From Dyadobacter sp. 676 (GTDB taxonomy: Bacteria > Bacteroidota > Bacteroidia > Cytophagales > Spirosomataceae): a stretch of DNA of 64,000 bases. The notes under the pieces were generated by a model. The model did not search any database. It saw only the letters and a list, made by a program, of their open reading frames with translations, and had not been told where the DNA came from. Each line of letters starts with the position of its first letter. Positions within the stretch are counted from its first letter, which is position 1. The stretch is taken from assembly GCF_040448675.1 (NCBI RefSeq), contig NZ_CP159289.1:6865001-6929000 (forward strand). The letters run 5' to 3'. This document shows, one piece after another, positions 38,271-47,416 of this stretch. Made by a program: the position numbers and the translations under genes.

Positions 38271-38822
38271 ATGAGAACTGTAACATTCGCTATGAATATC
38301 AGCTTAGATGGGTATTGCGATCACACTATCGGTAATCCCGATGAAGAGCTTCTCGACTATTTCACGGAAACGATGGACGACGTCGATCTGCTTTTTTTCG
38401 GTCGCGTCATGTACCAGCTGATGTTCCCTTACTGGGCCGATGTCGCAAAAAATCAATCCGGCACGGCGGATGAGATTAGATTTGCGGAAAGGTTCAGCGC
38501 TATCGATAAAGTCGTTGTTTCGCGAACATTGGAAAATGTAGAGGACAATGCACGGATTATTCGCGGCAATCCCGCCGGGGAACTACGGAAATTGAAACAG
38601 CAGCCCGGAAAAAAAATTTCGGTAGACAGTGTAAGCCTGCTCCCGGAATTGGTTTCGTCAGGCCTCATCGATGAATTTCATTTAGTTGTTCATCCGGTGA
38701 TGGTGGGTAAAGGAAGGCGATTGCTCGACGCGGGCAGCCTTCAGGAGAAGTTTAATTTAAAATTGGTTGATACCGTAGTCTTCAAATCCGGGTGCGTGGC
38801 CCTTCATTATTTGAAGCAGTGA
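38271..38822 (+). CDS. dihydrofolate reductase-family protein (RibD C-terminal type)
   Basis: A 183-residue reductase-like protein. The N-terminal FAMNISLDGYCDH, the block DLLFFGRVMYQLM and the late block GLIDEFHLVVHPVMVGKGRRL are the standard marks of the RibD_C/YyaP-like branch of dihydrofolate reductase-fold proteins. It would bind NADPH; the substrate is unknown. It is single, with no close partner on its strand. Confidence 0.9.
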   Translation: MRTVTFAMNISLDGYCDHTIGNPDEELLDYFTETMDDVDLLFFGRVMYQLMFPYWADVAKNQSGTADEIRFAERFSAIDKVVVSRTLENVEDNARIIRGNPAGELRKLKQQPGKKISVDSVSLLPELVSSGLIDEFHLVVHPVMVGKGRRLLDAGSLQEKFNLKLVDTVVFKSGCVALHYLKQ

Positions 38823-39018
38823 CGGACGCCATCGTTTTGCCCGAAACACAGCCAGCCAATGTCTAAATTGTTACATGAATAGCTTCTGTTCGTCTGAATA
38901 ACAGGTCTTACATTATCCCCCGGCTCCCCTCCCGATCTCACAGGCCCGGCCGGACTGGTAAAATTGCCGACACCTCCCCCCATCGCCCCGTCTATAATCG
39001 TAAGCCGCCAGTCATTTG

Positions 39019-39050
39019 CCTGGGCTGCGGACGTGACGCCGCAGCCCAGG
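39019..39050 (-). terminator. GC-rich perfect hairpin after the copper-module operon
   Basis: CCTGGGCTGCGG (39019-39030) pairs exactly with CCGCAGCCCAGG (39039-39050) around an 8-nt loop. It lies 13 nt after the stop of the minus-strand transporter gene. There is no T run on either side, so it may stop or stabilise transcripts less efficiently than a classical terminator. Confidence 0.5.
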
Positions 39051-39063
39051 CGGGAACCGATTC

Positions 39064-39975
39064 TCAAAACAGGAAAGCGACCTGCGCCAGCAAACGCTCC
39101 CTGGCTACCACGTGTCCCGACGCGCTTTGCTGCACAACAGGTTTTTGGCCAGTAATGCCGACCGTCCACTTGTCGGAAAACAACGTAATCCCGGCGCTGG
39201 CGTTCAGCAATTCGCCTCCGGTTATGCCAAGCGTTTCGCCGTTTTGAATGCCATGCCCCGCATGCTCGCCGTAAACGCCGACGCTCGGCGTGACGGTCAG
39301 CTTTCCGATCCGGATCGACCGGTAAAGGTTCACTGTGCCATAAAGCTGGTTTCCAAATCGATATCCCTCGGCATTGTTCGTATTAAACTTCCGTGAGACA
39401 TTCGCGGCCAGTCCCCATTGGTCCCTGTTAAGTGTGTAAAAGGCATTCAAAATGAAATCGGTGCTGCCCGTTCCCAGTTGAAAGTTGGCATTGGCGACAT
39501 GAAGCACATTATTCTCGTCAAACCTAAACCGGCCAGTGGGCAGCTTCACGCCACCGCCGATCAGCAGCGTGTGGTTGAAAGTCCGCGCATTCTCACCGTC
39601 CATGAAGGTATTGAACAGGTTGTAATTGGCAAGCACGGTAATGTCACCCATGCCGCTCTGCCTTTTCACGTCGGCGGAGGTAATTTGCCTGTCCGCCCTG
39701 AAAGGTACGAATGCCATTACCTGAACCCGCTTGACCGGGAAAAAGCGCGTATAGAGCTCGCCGATATTGAAATGTTCCTCGGTACGGAGCACTTTGCTCT
39801 CGCCGTGCGTGACGAAGCGCATCCGCTGGTACCGCACGCCTACCAGCGATTTGTGTGATTGCGGGAGTAACCCGAAATAGGCGCCGCTGTTTGCGCAGCC
39901 GCATATGTCGCATGCGAAAGCCTGCCGCGGCGAGGCCAGTAGCAGCATGATGATGCAAAAACTCAGGTTTTTCAT
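39064..39975 (-). CDS. outer membrane transporter-like protein of the MbnP/MbnH module
   Basis: A 303-residue beta-barrel-like protein. After the signal peptide (ending AFA) comes a cysteine cluster CDICGC that is characteristic of a barrel family found next to MbnP and di-haem peroxidases in Bacteroidota. Strand-like amphipathic repeats run to the end (ERLLAQVAFLF). A role in outer-membrane passage of a metal, likely copper, fits the neighbours but is not shown by the sequence. It lies 12 nt downstream of the peroxidase gene in the same operon. Confidence 0.72.
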   Translation of the reverse strand: MKNLSFCIIMLLLASPRQAFACDICGCANSGAYFGLLPQSHKSLVGVRYQRMRFVTHGESKVLRTEEHFNIGELYTRFFPVKRVQVMAFVPFRADRQITSADVKRQSGMGDITVLANYNLFNTFMDGENARTFNHTLLIGGGVKLPTGRFRFDENNVLHVANANFQLGTGSTDFILNAFYTLNRDQWGLAANVSRKFNTNNAEGYRFGNQLYGTVNLYRSIRIGKLTVTPSVGVYGEHAGHGIQNGETLGITGGELLNASAGITLFSDKWTVGITGQKPVVQQSASGHVVARERLLAQVAFLF

Positions 39976-39987
39976 TTTAGGTCTCGT

Positions 39988-41127
39988 TTAAAAATTCGTC
40001 CCGACGCCCGGATCGGAAAAACGTTTTTCCCGGATAAACTGCTCGTCGCTGAGCGAGCGCAGAAAAGCTATAATCGATTGCTTCTCAGCGGCACTCAGGC
40101 TGATGCCCGGTCTTTGGCCGGGCCGGGTCAACGGGCTGTCCAATGTGGCCGAAGGATGAATACTGTCCGAATAATGGTCGAGCACTTCTTGCAAGCTATG
40201 GTAACGGCCGTCGTGCATGTAAGGCGCGGTCAGCGCTATATTGCGAAGGCTCGGCACTTTGAACTTGTAGCGGTCGGCCGGATCGGCCGTAATCCCGAAC
40301 CGGCCCTGGTCGTCGGCACCGGACGGGACCAACCCATTGTTCCGGAAGCTGTAATCGGTGAATAGCTCGCCCGCGTGGCAACTGCCGCATTTGGCCCGGA
40401 ACACAGCCATTCCCTGCCGTTCTTCCGCGGTCAGCGCCGACGGGTCGCCCTGCCGGAAATAGTCGTACCGCGACCCCGCCGACACCAGGCTAACCATAAA
40501 CTGCGAAAGCGCTTTCATCATGCGCTCGCTGGTAATTTGCTCATCGCCGAATGCTTTTTGGAACATCAGCGGATAATTAACCGGCATCCTGGCCGTCGGC
40601 AATGGCGTATTTTGCAGCTTTGCGATTACATTTTTCACCGTTTCGTCCATCTCCACCGGGTTTTCGATCGGGTTGAACGGCACCAGGTCCAGGTCGTGCA
40701 CGCCACCGTCCCAGAAGAACGACGGGTTCCAGGCCAGATTCTGGATCGAGGGCGAATTGCGCGTGCCGAGCAGGTCGTCAACGCCATGGCTAAGCTCATG
40801 CCCGTGGTGCGTAAACGCAGCTTCCTGCTGGTGGCAGGTACCGCAGCCGATCTGTTTGGTCCGCGAAAGAATGCCGTCGTAAAACAGGAAACGGCCGAGC
40901 TCAACGCCCTCTTCGGTAAGCGGGTTGCGGCTCATGTCGTATACCGGATCGGGAAAATGCGCGGGCTTTTTCCAGTGAACCGGTGTCGGACTGCCATCGC
41001 CCGGCTCCACTCCCGGATCGTCGCTTTTCTTGCAGGCGATGGTTACCAGCGCGAATGTACCGGCCAGAATGGCGCATGCGAAAGGTACCTGGCCGGTTGC
41101 CCGGCCAGGTTTGAAAGTCGATACCAT
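39988..41127 (-). CDS. MbnH-like di-haem cytochrome c peroxidase
   Basis: A 379-residue periplasmic or lipid-anchored di-haem enzyme of the CCP/MauG family. Two haem-binding sites CxxCH are present: CGTCHQ (about residue 95) and CGSCHA (about 248). Family segments RNSPSIQNLAWNPSFFWDG and KFKVPSLRNIALTAPYMHDG are clear. The signal segment ends TIACKK, a possible lipobox. MbnH partners MbnP by oxidising a tryptophan to make a copper site; this family knowledge fits because mbnP lies just upstream, 6 nt away. Confidence 0.9.
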   Translation of the reverse strand: MVSTFKPGRATGQVPFACAILAGTFALVTIACKKSDDPGVEPGDGSPTPVHWKKPAHFPDPVYDMSRNPLTEEGVELGRFLFYDGILSRTKQIGCGTCHQQEAAFTHHGHELSHGVDDLLGTRNSPSIQNLAWNPSFFWDGGVHDLDLVPFNPIENPVEMDETVKNVIAKLQNTPLPTARMPVNYPLMFQKAFGDEQITSERMMKALSQFMVSLVSAGSRYDYFRQGDPSALTAEERQGMAVFRAKCGSCHAGELFTDYSFRNNGLVPSGADDQGRFGITADPADRYKFKVPSLRNIALTAPYMHDGRYHSLQEVLDHYSDSIHPSATLDSPLTRPGQRPGISLSAAEKQSIIAFLRSLSDEQFIREKRFSDPGVGTNF

Positions 41128-41133
41128 CGTCCG

Positions 41134-41959
41134 TCAATGAATATGGTCGACCGAAAACATCTGCGCGTAATTGTCGGCAATCTGCGCGGCCACTTCCGGC
41201 TGCTGGCTCATGACGCTGTTATATTGCCCGATAGACAGGCTGGTGCCCGGCCCTTTGAACACTTTCTGCACGTCGGCAAACAAATGCACCTCCGGTGCTT
41301 TCGACGTCGTCACATCCGCTTTCAATTCGCCAAAGCCAAGTTTCACTATGCGCGTATTGTTGACGGTGCGGGTGCTGTACCCGCCAAACAGGCCGATGTG
41401 GTAGTAAAACTTACCGTTGACCGGATTTCCTTTCGAAGAGGTCCCTTCCATTTTCAGGAAAATATAGCCCGAATTCCAGGCCCAGTACATCCCGTCCTCC
41501 ATCATCGAGCCGCCGGGGTCCAATACGCCGGTCCGCTTTTCGATTGGCATCGTATTGCGCGTGCTATCGACGCCGAGCATAAATTCCAGGCCGGTGTAAG
41601 TGCCGACCGGGACGCCTTTGAGCCGTACGAACTGGGATTCTTTTTTTATTTTCCATAATCAGGAAATAGCTCGAATCTTGCGGCACGGTATAGGAGGTCC
41701 CGTCCGCGCACAGCAGCTTGATGTTCGAAACGAAATAATTAAACTTGGTAACGACAAAGTCCTCGCCCGCGCCGTTAATGCTCGCGCCACCGCCGAGCAC
41801 CAGGTTTTTATCCCCTACAATATTGTCGAATTCGATGGTGAGCGCACCCTTATCGCCGGTGGAAGGTACAGGCCCCTGTGCTTCGCTTTCGCAGGAAGCA
41901 AGCATGAGCATCCCCGCCACGGCAGCCAGCATCGCTGGCAAAGCCCTGGAAAGTTTCAT
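41134..41959 (-). pseudogene. MbnP-family copper-binding lipoprotein, one +1 frame break
   Basis: A lipoprotein with signal and lipobox MLASC, then the MbnP-type domain: LTIEFDNIVGDKNL, FVVTKFNYFVSNIKLL, YFLIMENK, then in the next frame GVPVGTYTGLEFMLGVDSTR, GMYWAWNSGYIFLKMEG and YYHIGLFGG. The conserved WAW and His residues fit a copper-binding protein whose tryptophan is modified by MbnH. The frame changes at the T7 run 41641-41647. Removing one base gives 274 residues, normal for the family. Because both halves are perfectly conserved, a sequencing error or a very recent lesion is more likely than old decay. Confidence 0.85.
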
Positions 41960-42041
41960 GATTAATAAATGGATTAGCGGCCTTGACGGTAATGGTTACC
42001 GAAGGCCAGGTTTCTGTTATGACAAAGTACGGTTTACAATG

Positions 42042-42437
42042 TCAGCAGATGGGTGGACGGAAAATGTCGCGGACAAGGTTCTGTCCGCTGAACGGGTCGG
42101 AGAAATTGAACGCCACGACTTGCGGAATGGCCACGAAAGTAGCCGGTTGCAGCCGTGTAATGCTTTCATGAGCCGGCGCATGGGCCGAAAGTATTTTACT
42201 CATCAGTTCGTTTTCCGCCTGGCGTTGCTCCTGCCTGGCCGCCTGGGCGATCCGTTTGGCGAGGTAACATTTCCCGTCGCAATGCAACTGCGGACGCGCC
42301 CTGTTTTCACAGAGGGTCGCGATGATGTAATCTTTCCGGAGCTGGTAATCCAGGTAAATCACAGGCACCACAAAGACCTTCACCAGCATCACCGCCAGTA
42401 GTAACAGTCCCGATATCTGGTTCACAAGTGATTTCAA
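42042..42437 (-). CDS. small Cys-containing membrane-anchored protein at the head of the MbnP operon
   Basis: A 131-residue protein. One N-terminal membrane segment (about 10-30, LLLLAVMLVKVFVVPVIYL) is followed by a cysteine motif, LCENRARPQLHCDGKCYLAKR, that could bind metal, and a tail ending RDIFRPPIC. I recognise it only as a type of gene seen beside copper-related clusters. It lies 82 nt upstream of the MbnP gene on the same strand and is probably the first gene of that operon. A metal-handling role is an inference from the cysteines and neighbours. Confidence 0.7.
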   Translation of the reverse strand: MKSLVNQISGLLLLAVMLVKVFVVPVIYLDYQLRKDYIIATLCENRARPQLHCDGKCYLAKRIAQAARQEQRQAENELMSKILSAHAPAHESITRLQPATFVAIPQVVAFNFSDPFSGQNLVRDIFRPPIC

Positions 42438-42660
42438 AATGATTTACGCAGGTTGTGCAGGTAGTAGTCGCAATTGGCGCCAAAAGTAACATAGGAACGC
42501 GAAGGTGCCTAATTTTTTAAACTAAAATTGGTTACAAGATCCGTTACCTCCCAGGCTCGTCAACTGATATCGGCAAGTCGGATAATACCGCCGTTCCGAC
42601 AAGAATTCCCTGACAGGTATATTCAGTGGATTGCGATCCGAATCGCAATCCGCGAAAACA

Positions 42661-43398
42661 TTAAAACAGCCGGTTTTTCCCGACCAGCTGCATAAAAGCA
42701 TCGCGGTAGCCTTTGCTCAGCGGGACCTCCCTGTCGCCTATGTAAATGGTACCGCCCTGAATGGCGTCGATTTTTGAAAAATTGACAATGAACGAGCGGT
42801 GGACGCGCACGAAGCCGGGTTTGGGCAGCATCTGCTCCATTTTGCCCATTTGTCCCAAGGTCATGATCTTTTGCCTGCCGCTGTAAATCAGAATATATTC
42901 CCCATAAGCCTCGATCACATCGATGTCGCTATGGGCGATTTTATGGATTTTATAATCGGATTTGACGAAAATGTATTCGCTGAAAATATCAGTTTGAAGC
43001 GGCGTCTCCGTTTCCGCAGTTTTGGGTAATACTTTGATTAGGTTAATATACTCCACCGCGCGGCTGACGGCCTGAAAAAACCGTTCGAATGAAATCGGTT
43101 TTAAAAGGTAATCGAGCACAAATAGTTCATAACCCTGGACCGCATATTCCGCAAAGGCCGTCGTGAGAATGGTAACGGGCTTATTCGGCAGAGACCGGAG
43201 CAGCGAAATGCCGGTTACATCGGGCATCTGAATGTCCAGAAACAGCAAATCGATACGCTGCTTCTGTAAAAAACTTTGCGCCTCCATGGCAGATGCGCAT
43301 GTAGCGACCAGTTTTAGTTCGGGTATCTTTCCTACGTACTCAGTCAGCAGCCGCCTGGCGAGCAACTCGTCATCCACGATCAGACAGTTAATGGTCAT
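42661..43398 (-). CDS. LytTR-family response regulator
   Basis: A 245-residue regulator: receiver with DD (9-10), Asp 55 in LLFLDIQMPD, Thr in LTTAFAEYA and Lys in YLLKPI; LytTR domain (about 140-243) with FVRVHRSFIVNFSKID. It overlaps its kinase gene by 4 nt. The MbnP operon starts 223 nt downstream on the same strand, so that operon is a plausible target. Confidence 0.93.
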   Translation of the reverse strand: MTINCLIVDDELLARRLLTEYVGKIPELKLVATCASAMEAQSFLQKQRIDLLFLDIQMPDVTGISLLRSLPNKPVTILTTAFAEYAVQGYELFVLDYLLKPISFERFFQAVSRAVEYINLIKVLPKTAETETPLQTDIFSEYIFVKSDYKIHKIAHSDIDVIEAYGEYILIYSGRQKIMTLGQMGKMEQMLPKPGFVRVHRSFIVNFSKIDAIQGGTIYIGDREVPLSKGYRDAFMQLVGKNRLF

Positions 43399-44447
43399 AA
43401 ACGAAATATTTTTAAGCGCACAACGAACTGATCATTCAGTTCCGACAGCAGCAATTCATGATTTCCCGGGTAAATCAGTTCCAGTCGCTTTCGCACATTG
43501 CTCAGCCCGATTCCCTTGCTGGCGCCCTCCTGATTTATCCGCTCCCTTTTGGTATTCGCACACTCAAACAGCAATGTGCCGGCAGCATCCACGTTTAATG
43601 AAATAGCGATATAACCGTCGTGATTAGTATCCAGATCGGCATATTTAAAGCCATTCTCCACAAATACCAAAAGCAGCAACGGCGCGATGAGCTGGTCAGG
43701 CTGCACACCGGCGGTTTTGAATACGATCTGCTTTTGATAGATGTCGGATTTCAACCGCTGCATCGCGATGATATTCTGCAAAAACTCCACTTCTTTTTCG
43801 AGCTTGACGCGGTCGGCCTGGCAGTCATACAAAGTGTACCGGAGCAATTCCGAAAGCTTCATGATCATCGGTGCGGCGTTATCGTCCTTCAGGTAAGCGA
43901 GTGTGTAAACGTTGTTCAGGGTATTGAAAAGAAAATGTGGGTTAATCTGATTTTTCAGCACTTGCAGCTCCGTTTCAAGCTGTTTTCTGAGCAGCTCCGA
44001 TTGCCGGTGCAGGGCGTTGAACCGATCTGCGGCAAACTTGTAAGCCGTGCTGGTCATGTGGATCACAAACAACAGAAAATACATTCTTCCAAACTGAAAC
44101 GCCCTCGGATACCGGATTTCCCGTTTGACTGTCGGGAACAGCGCCCCCGGCTCTGTCAGCTTCATATAAAGTATCGTAACCACCAATAGCAGCACCGCCA
44201 CCTGCACACTATAAGCCACGTATTTTCTTTTTTCCAGAAACCGGGGGATCAAAAAACGGGTCGTGGCGAAAGCGACCATCCCCTGGGCAGCCACATTGAC
44301 GGACGCCGCCCAGACGGCCTTCCCGAACGGCTGAAAATTCGATAGCAAAAGTACCCAGATCAGCCAGTAACAGGCCCAGAACAGGTATGGATTGGCCGGC
44401 ATGTGGATGTATTGCTTTTCGCGCATGGGACTTCCGGTGTTTGACAA
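43395..44447 (-). CDS. LytS/YehU-type sensor histidine kinase
   Basis: A 350-residue kinase with four membrane helices (LFWACYWLIWVLLL and others), then the His_kinase domain with NQINPHFLFNTLNNVYTLA, the N-box LLLVFVENGFKYAD and the G-box SKGIGLSNVRKRLEL. It is the partner of the regulator just downstream. An internal ATG at codon 8 or 16 could also serve as start. Confidence 0.92.
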   Translation of the reverse strand: MSNTGSPMREKQYIHMPANPYLFWACYWLIWVLLLSNFQPFGKAVWAASVNVAAQGMVAFATTRFLIPRFLEKRKYVAYSVQVAVLLLVVTILYMKLTEPGALFPTVKREIRYPRAFQFGRMYFLLFVIHMTSTAYKFAADRFNALHRQSELLRKQLETELQVLKNQINPHFLFNTLNNVYTLAYLKDDNAAPMIMKLSELLRYTLYDCQADRVKLEKEVEFLQNIIAMQRLKSDIYQKQIVFKTAGVQPDQLIAPLLLLVFVENGFKYADLDTNHDGYIAISLNVDAAGTLLFECANTKRERINQEGASKGIGLSNVRKRLELIYPGNHELLLSELNDQFVVRLKIFRL

Positions 44448-44681
44448 TGCAATTGTAACTTAAAAGTACATGACCTGAAAAATTGACCGCTGAACGACCC
44501 CATTCCTCCGACGAATGCGACCTTTTTCCGCATAAATCAATTTTCAAAGCTTCAATGGTCGCTCACGGGAACATCGGGCCCGTCCGTGAACATTCCCCGG
44601 TCATTCATCGAAAGAATTTCCCGAGCGGCGGACGATTGCCTTGATTCGGCCATCGAAAACCAATCCCATGTTTATCCAACC

Positions 44682-45059
44682 ATGAAAAAGAAGCTAATGA
44701 TCGGTACCGGGATGTGCGGCCTGATGCTCTTCTCCCACGCATTATTGGCGCAGCGGCAACTCCCGGACAAGCCGGCAAATGAACGGGCGGCAGCGCAAAC
44801 GCAGCGAATGACCACCAGTCTCCAACTCGATTCGGTGCAGGCCGGTAAGGTTGCGCGGATCAACCTTACATATGCGCAAAGAATGGAGCCGGTGATGCGG
44901 GGAAATGGCAGCCGGATTTCAAAACTGAAAGCGATCCGGACAATGCAAAAGGAAAAAGAAGCCGAGCTGAAACAGGTCCTGACCAGGGAGCAGTTCGAGC
45001 AGTTCAAACAACAGCAACAAGCGGTGAAAGATGAAATCAAAGAACGCAGGAAGTCCTGA
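44682..45059 (+). CDS. Spy/CpxP-like periplasmic protein (DUF4890-like)
   Basis: A 125-residue exported helical protein. The start at ATG 44682 gives a clean signal peptide (MKKKLMIGTGMCGLMLFS, ending LLAQ). An earlier in-frame ATG at 44586 would add 32 residues with no signal character. The mature part is charged and helical (LQLDSVQAGKVARINLTYA, LKQVLTREQFEQFKQQQQ), as in Spy/CpxP-type stress chaperones. Its 3' end overlaps the next gene by 29 nt. Confidence 0.78.
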   Translation: MKKKLMIGTGMCGLMLFSHALLAQRQLPDKPANERAAAQTQRMTTSLQLDSVQAGKVARINLTYAQRMEPVMRGNGSRISKLKAIRTMQKEKEAELKQVLTREQFEQFKQQQQAVKDEIKERRKS

Positions 45060-46351
45060 CCGGCCGTTGCTTCACGGCCTGCTGATGGCCGGGTTGCTTT
45101 TGGCAGGGTGTAAAACCAGCGAGCCGGACGGCGCCGGACAGCTCGATCCTGCCTACGGGCCCGGCTGGTCGGCTGTGCATGCCGACAGCCGGAACTCCGA
45201 CTACTCGCCGATGCAGGGGCCGCGCAAAGTCGTGCCTGCCTGGCAACGCAAATTCGAAGGAACGATCAATCTCGGGCCTACCACCGGCAAGCAGGGTCAT
45301 GTTTACCTTACTACCAATGCAGGCGACTGTCACTTGTATGCCATGGACCCTCGGACCGGGAAAACGATCTGGTGCAGTAATGAGGTGAACAAATTCGCCG
45401 TCGCGTCGTCGGCGCTCGTCGATGCGCAGGGATGTCTTTACATCGCCGATAATGAAGCCATGCACGCATTCGACGCTACCGGCCGGCTGCTTTGGGAAAC
45501 GAAGATCAAGGGCTTTCCGCTGTCGGCGCAATTCACGCATACCGGGCGGCTGATTTTCATCACCCATATTGGTATCATTTACGTGCTCGACCGAAAGAAC
45601 GGGGCATTCATGCTCGACCCGCACCCGCTTTTAGCCGACTTGCCGTCCGACCCGGATTTTGATCCCCGGGCGTGCATGCGCGGCACAGCCGATTGTCCCT
45701 GCGCAAACACGCTCGCTGTCGACCAGGCCACCGGCCGTTTCTTTTTCACCTACTGGGCGCCGGGCGCGGCGCAAGCCTGCATAAAGGCCATGGTTTATTC
45801 CGAAAAGAATGAGCCTTCGATCGGAGCGCTATGGGAGAATACGGCACTGCCCGGGGGGGAGTGCTTCCAGTCCTGATATTTCGGCAGACGGCTCCCGCAT
45901 TTACGTCAACGACAACGAGGGCAGTTTGCACGCGATCGACGCCGCGACCGGCAGGAACATCTGGAAATTCTTCATCGGGTACGGGCCGGGCGGCAGCCAG
46001 TCGACCTCTCCGGAGGGCCTCATTATGCCGGCCGGTGGCGGCGGCGCGCCATTGATGTGCATTCGGGACGCAGGCCAGGAAGCCCGCCTGATGTGGAAAA
46101 ACGATAGCCTGAACCATCTGGGACTACCCATGCAGACAAGCGGCCATCTCGCTTTTGCTACCGTGGCCGGCTCGCCCACCAAAGCGTACAAAGACCTCGT
46201 GGTAGTGGATAACCGTACCGGCAATGTCCTCGACCGCGTTCATTTCCCCGGCAAAACGCTCTTTACCGTCGGTACGACGATCGGTGCCGAGGGAAATGTG
46301 TATGTACCGGGCTTTGACGGGACGCTATTCGCATTCAGGCCAGCCGAATAA
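45031..46351 (+). pseudogene. PQQ-like beta-propeller lipoprotein, one +1 frame break
   Basis: A lipoprotein (lipobox LLAGC) made of quinoprotein-type blades: LYAMDPRTGKTIWCSNEV, MHAFDATGRLLWETKI, LHAIDAATGRNIWKFF, DLVVVDNRTGNVLDRV. The frame shifts at the G7 run 45852-45858. With one G removed the product is 439 residues and fully open. Cysteine-rich insert CMRGTADCPCANT at about 213-225 is unusual for such a propeller. It starts inside the preceding Spy/CpxP-like gene. The function is probably binding or scaffolding on the periplasmic side. A sequencing error is a real possibility. Confidence 0.8.
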
Positions 46352-46387
46352 TATGTAAAACACCTTTTAGTCAGAAAAATAAATCAC

Positions 46388-47392
46388 ATGAAAACCATTC
46401 AGATAATACTCTTATTACTGTGCGTCGTTTCGACCACCACAAATTGCCAGAACACCTCCCCTGATCCCGGTAAAGCGCAGGTGCCGGGCCAGCCGACATC
46501 GGGCTACGGGGGGAGCAGCTATCGGCATGCCGAGGTAATCAGGAAAAACTACGACGACGGCCCTACCGGCTATTGGCTGTACCTGCCGGCATCGCCCGCA
46601 CCAGCTTCCGCACCGGTGGTGGTGTTTAACCATGGCTATGGAGGCTGGAACCCGGCCAACTACGGGGCCTGGATCAGGCACTTGGTACGGCAGGGCAATA
46701 TCGTGATCTATCCGCGGTATCAGGAAGGGCCGCGTACCAAACCGACCGAATTCACGCCCAATGCGGCGGCCGGCGTCAGGCGCGCTTTGCAGCTTCTGGA
46801 AACCGGCGAGTTCGAAATCCGGCCGGAAACCGATAAGCTGGTGATCATCGGGCATTCCTATGGCGGCGTGGTAACGGCGAACCTCGCGCTAAATGCGGGC
46901 GAACTGCGCATTCCCAAGCCCAAAGCTATTTTTTTGGCTGCCGCCGGTGTGGGCCCTGTCCCTTCGGGTCAGGCAAAGTCGTACGCGGGCCTTCCAGAGT
47001 CATTGAAAATGCTGATGATCATCGAAAAGGAAGACACCATCGTCGATAGTGTGTTCATGAAAAAGGTATATGCCGAATCGAAAGCTATTCCGCTCGCTCA
47101 CAAAGCCATGCTGATGCATTATCCCGACGGCTACGGGCTGGATTCCATCACCGCCGAACACAATGAGCCGACCTGCATCGATCCCGATTTCGACAGCAAG
47201 GACGGTAAGCTGGCCGCATCCACGAAAGTAGACGCGACCGACTATTACTGTTACTGGCGCCTGGCCGATGCGCTGATCGATTGCAGCCGGAACAACAAAG
47301 GCTGCTCCACCGCCTTCACCGACGTGCGGGAGCAGACATTTATGGGCCAGTGGAGCGACGGGGTCGAGATCAAAAGACTGGGCGGCCGGTAG
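46388..47392 (+). CDS. alpha/beta hydrolase, lipoprotein
   Basis: A 334-residue hydrolase with lipoprotein signal (lipobox TTNC). The oxyanion region VVVFNHGYGGWNP and the nucleophile elbow IIGHSYGGVV are clear. The later PDGYGLDSITAEHNEPT is a candidate for the region of the acid/His residues. It resembles the chlorophyllase/PET-hydrolase-like group of secreted esterases by layout; the substrate is unknown. It lies 36 nt after the propeller lipoprotein on the same strand. Confidence 0.82.
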   Translation: MKTIQIILLLLCVVSTTTNCQNTSPDPGKAQVPGQPTSGYGGSSYRHAEVIRKNYDDGPTGYWLYLPASPAPASAPVVVFNHGYGGWNPANYGAWIRHLVRQGNIVIYPRYQEGPRTKPTEFTPNAAAGVRRALQLLETGEFEIRPETDKLVIIGHSYGGVVTANLALNAGELRIPKPKAIFLAAAGVGPVPSGQAKSYAGLPESLKMLMIIEKEDTIVDSVFMKKVYAESKAIPLAHKAMLMHYPDGYGLDSITAEHNEPTCIDPDFDSKDGKLAASTKVDATDYYCYWRLADALIDCSRNNKGCSTAFTDVREQTFMGQWSDGVEIKRLGGR

Positions 47393-47416
47393 ACCGCCAT
47401 AGTCTGCATTCAGCAA

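Noticed and set aside
40375..41658. A 427-codon open frame on the plus strand opposite MbnH/MbnP
   Set aside because: It is the complement of well-recognised MbnH and MbnP genes; its product is Arg/His-rich with no signal or domain, as expected of a GC-rich shadow.
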